Assembly (NCBI GenBank): GCA_934567115.1
Contig: CAKTJA010000083.1
Span: 1-5,956 of the forward strand
Reading direction: 5' to 3'
Origin: an uncultured Oscillospiraceae bacterium
GTDB taxonomy: Bacteria > Bacillota > Clostridia > Oscillospirales > Oscillospiraceae
DNA length: 5,956 nucleotides
A program made the translations under genes and the position numbers. Numbering within the stretch: position 1 is the stretch's first letter; each line of letters begins with the position of its first letter. A model generated the notes under the pieces. It made no database searches. It saw only the letters and a list, made by a program, of their open reading frames with translations, and was not told where the DNA came from. Positions 5,517-5,956 of this stretch are shown piece after piece.

Positions 5517-5956
5517 ATGAGCCGGAGGATCTTGCGCGCGGCGGTCGCGCTTGTGTTTGCGTTCTGCCTGATTGCGGCGGATCTCGCGCCGCTGGGACTT
5601 TCCATGCCGGCGGCAGACGCCGTGACGCAGGCGGACATCGACAAGCTGAAAAGGGAATCCGACGCGCTGGCAAACAAAAAGAGCAATGTGAACAAGCAGC
5701 TCAGCGAGCTGAAGAAGGACAAGGCGAACACGCTCAAGCGCAAGGCGCTGCTTGACGAGCAGATCGACCTGCTCTCGCAGGAGATCGCCAACACCGAGCA
5801 GCAGATCGCGCAGTACGAGGCGCTGATCGAGCAGACCGAGCGTGAGCTTGCCGAGACGCAGCGGCAGGAGGCCGATCAGTACGAGCTTTTCTGCCGCCGT
5901 GTGCGCGCGATGGAGGAGCGCGGGACCGTGTCCTACTGGTCCGTGCTGTTCCGCGC
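5517..5956 (+). CDS. Secreted coiled-coil murein hydrolase activator, EnvC/PcsB-like (3' partial)
   Basis: The first 146 codons are present and the frame stays open to the window end. AAGGGGG lies 6 bases before ATG 5517, which is 16 bases after ftsX. MSRRILR and a hydrophobic stretch (about 8-30) form a signal peptide; cleavage after ADA (residue 35) is plausible. Residues about 38-125 are charged heptad-like sequence rich in K, E, L and Q (for example KLKRESDALANKKSNVNKQL), which I read as a long coiled coil. It is followed by RRVRAMEERGTVSYWSVLF, a motif usual at the hinge of EnvC/PcsB-type proteins. In known systems FtsX binds this coiled coil and releases an inhibited C-terminal domain, such as M23 (EnvC), CHAP (PcsB) or NlpC/P60 (CwlO). 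The C-terminal domain is outside the window, so degenerate activator versus active enzyme cannot be decided. Confidence 0.88.
   Translation, partial: MSRRILRAAVALVFAFCLIAADLAPLGLSMPAADAVTQADIDKLKRESDALANKKSNVNKQLSELKKDKANTLKRKALLDEQIDLLSQEIANTEQQIAQYEALIEQTERELAETQRQEADQYELFCRRVRAMEERGTVSYWSVLFR

Overview
The window looks like chromosomal DNA from a GC-rich low-GC-phylum relative: a Firmicute of class Clostridia, possibly Oscillospiraceae-like. The reasons are strong GGAGG-type ribosome binding sites, textbook TTGNNA-N17-TATAAT promoters, a DUF4830 protein (a family I know from gut Clostridia), and an ftsE-ftsX-coiled-coil hydrolase activator gene order. Codons outside tuf favour G or C at the third position. 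The family-level placement is inference.

Layout. Bases 1-146 are the 3' end of tuf (EF-Tu), followed at once by a perfect 18-bp terminator hairpin. Bases 202-1042 form a gene-free stretch of about 840 bases between two convergent genes. It holds a bidirectional terminator (384-421), a plus-strand intrinsic terminator with no gene in front of it (622-661), and several foldable GC-rich segments. On the minus strand, 1043-1495 encodes a small membrane-anchored DUF4830 protein. Divergent from it, 1582-2295 encodes an RsuA-family 16S rRNA pseudouridine synthase. An A-tract-rich segment and a near-consensus promoter (2402-2430) then drive a CdaR/PucR-type regulator gene (2490-3584), which ends at a clean terminator (3599-3632).

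A second near-consensus promoter (3856-3884) starts the cell-division operon: ftsE (3929-4606), ftsX (4613-5500) and the 5' part of a secreted coiled-coil EnvC/PcsB-like murein hydrolase activator (5517 to the window end). In known systems FtsE (ATPase) and FtsX (membrane subunit) pass ATP-driven conformational change through the membrane to such a coiled-coil partner, which turns on peptidoglycan cleavage at the division site. The adjacent gene order fits that partnership here.

Most of the window is ordinary core genome. The parts with least explanation are the 202-1042 stretch, the DUF4830 protein, and the CdaR-like regulator, which has no metabolic target gene beside it. I see no convincing new multi-gene system, no mobile element, no CRISPR array and no tRNA or rRNA gene.
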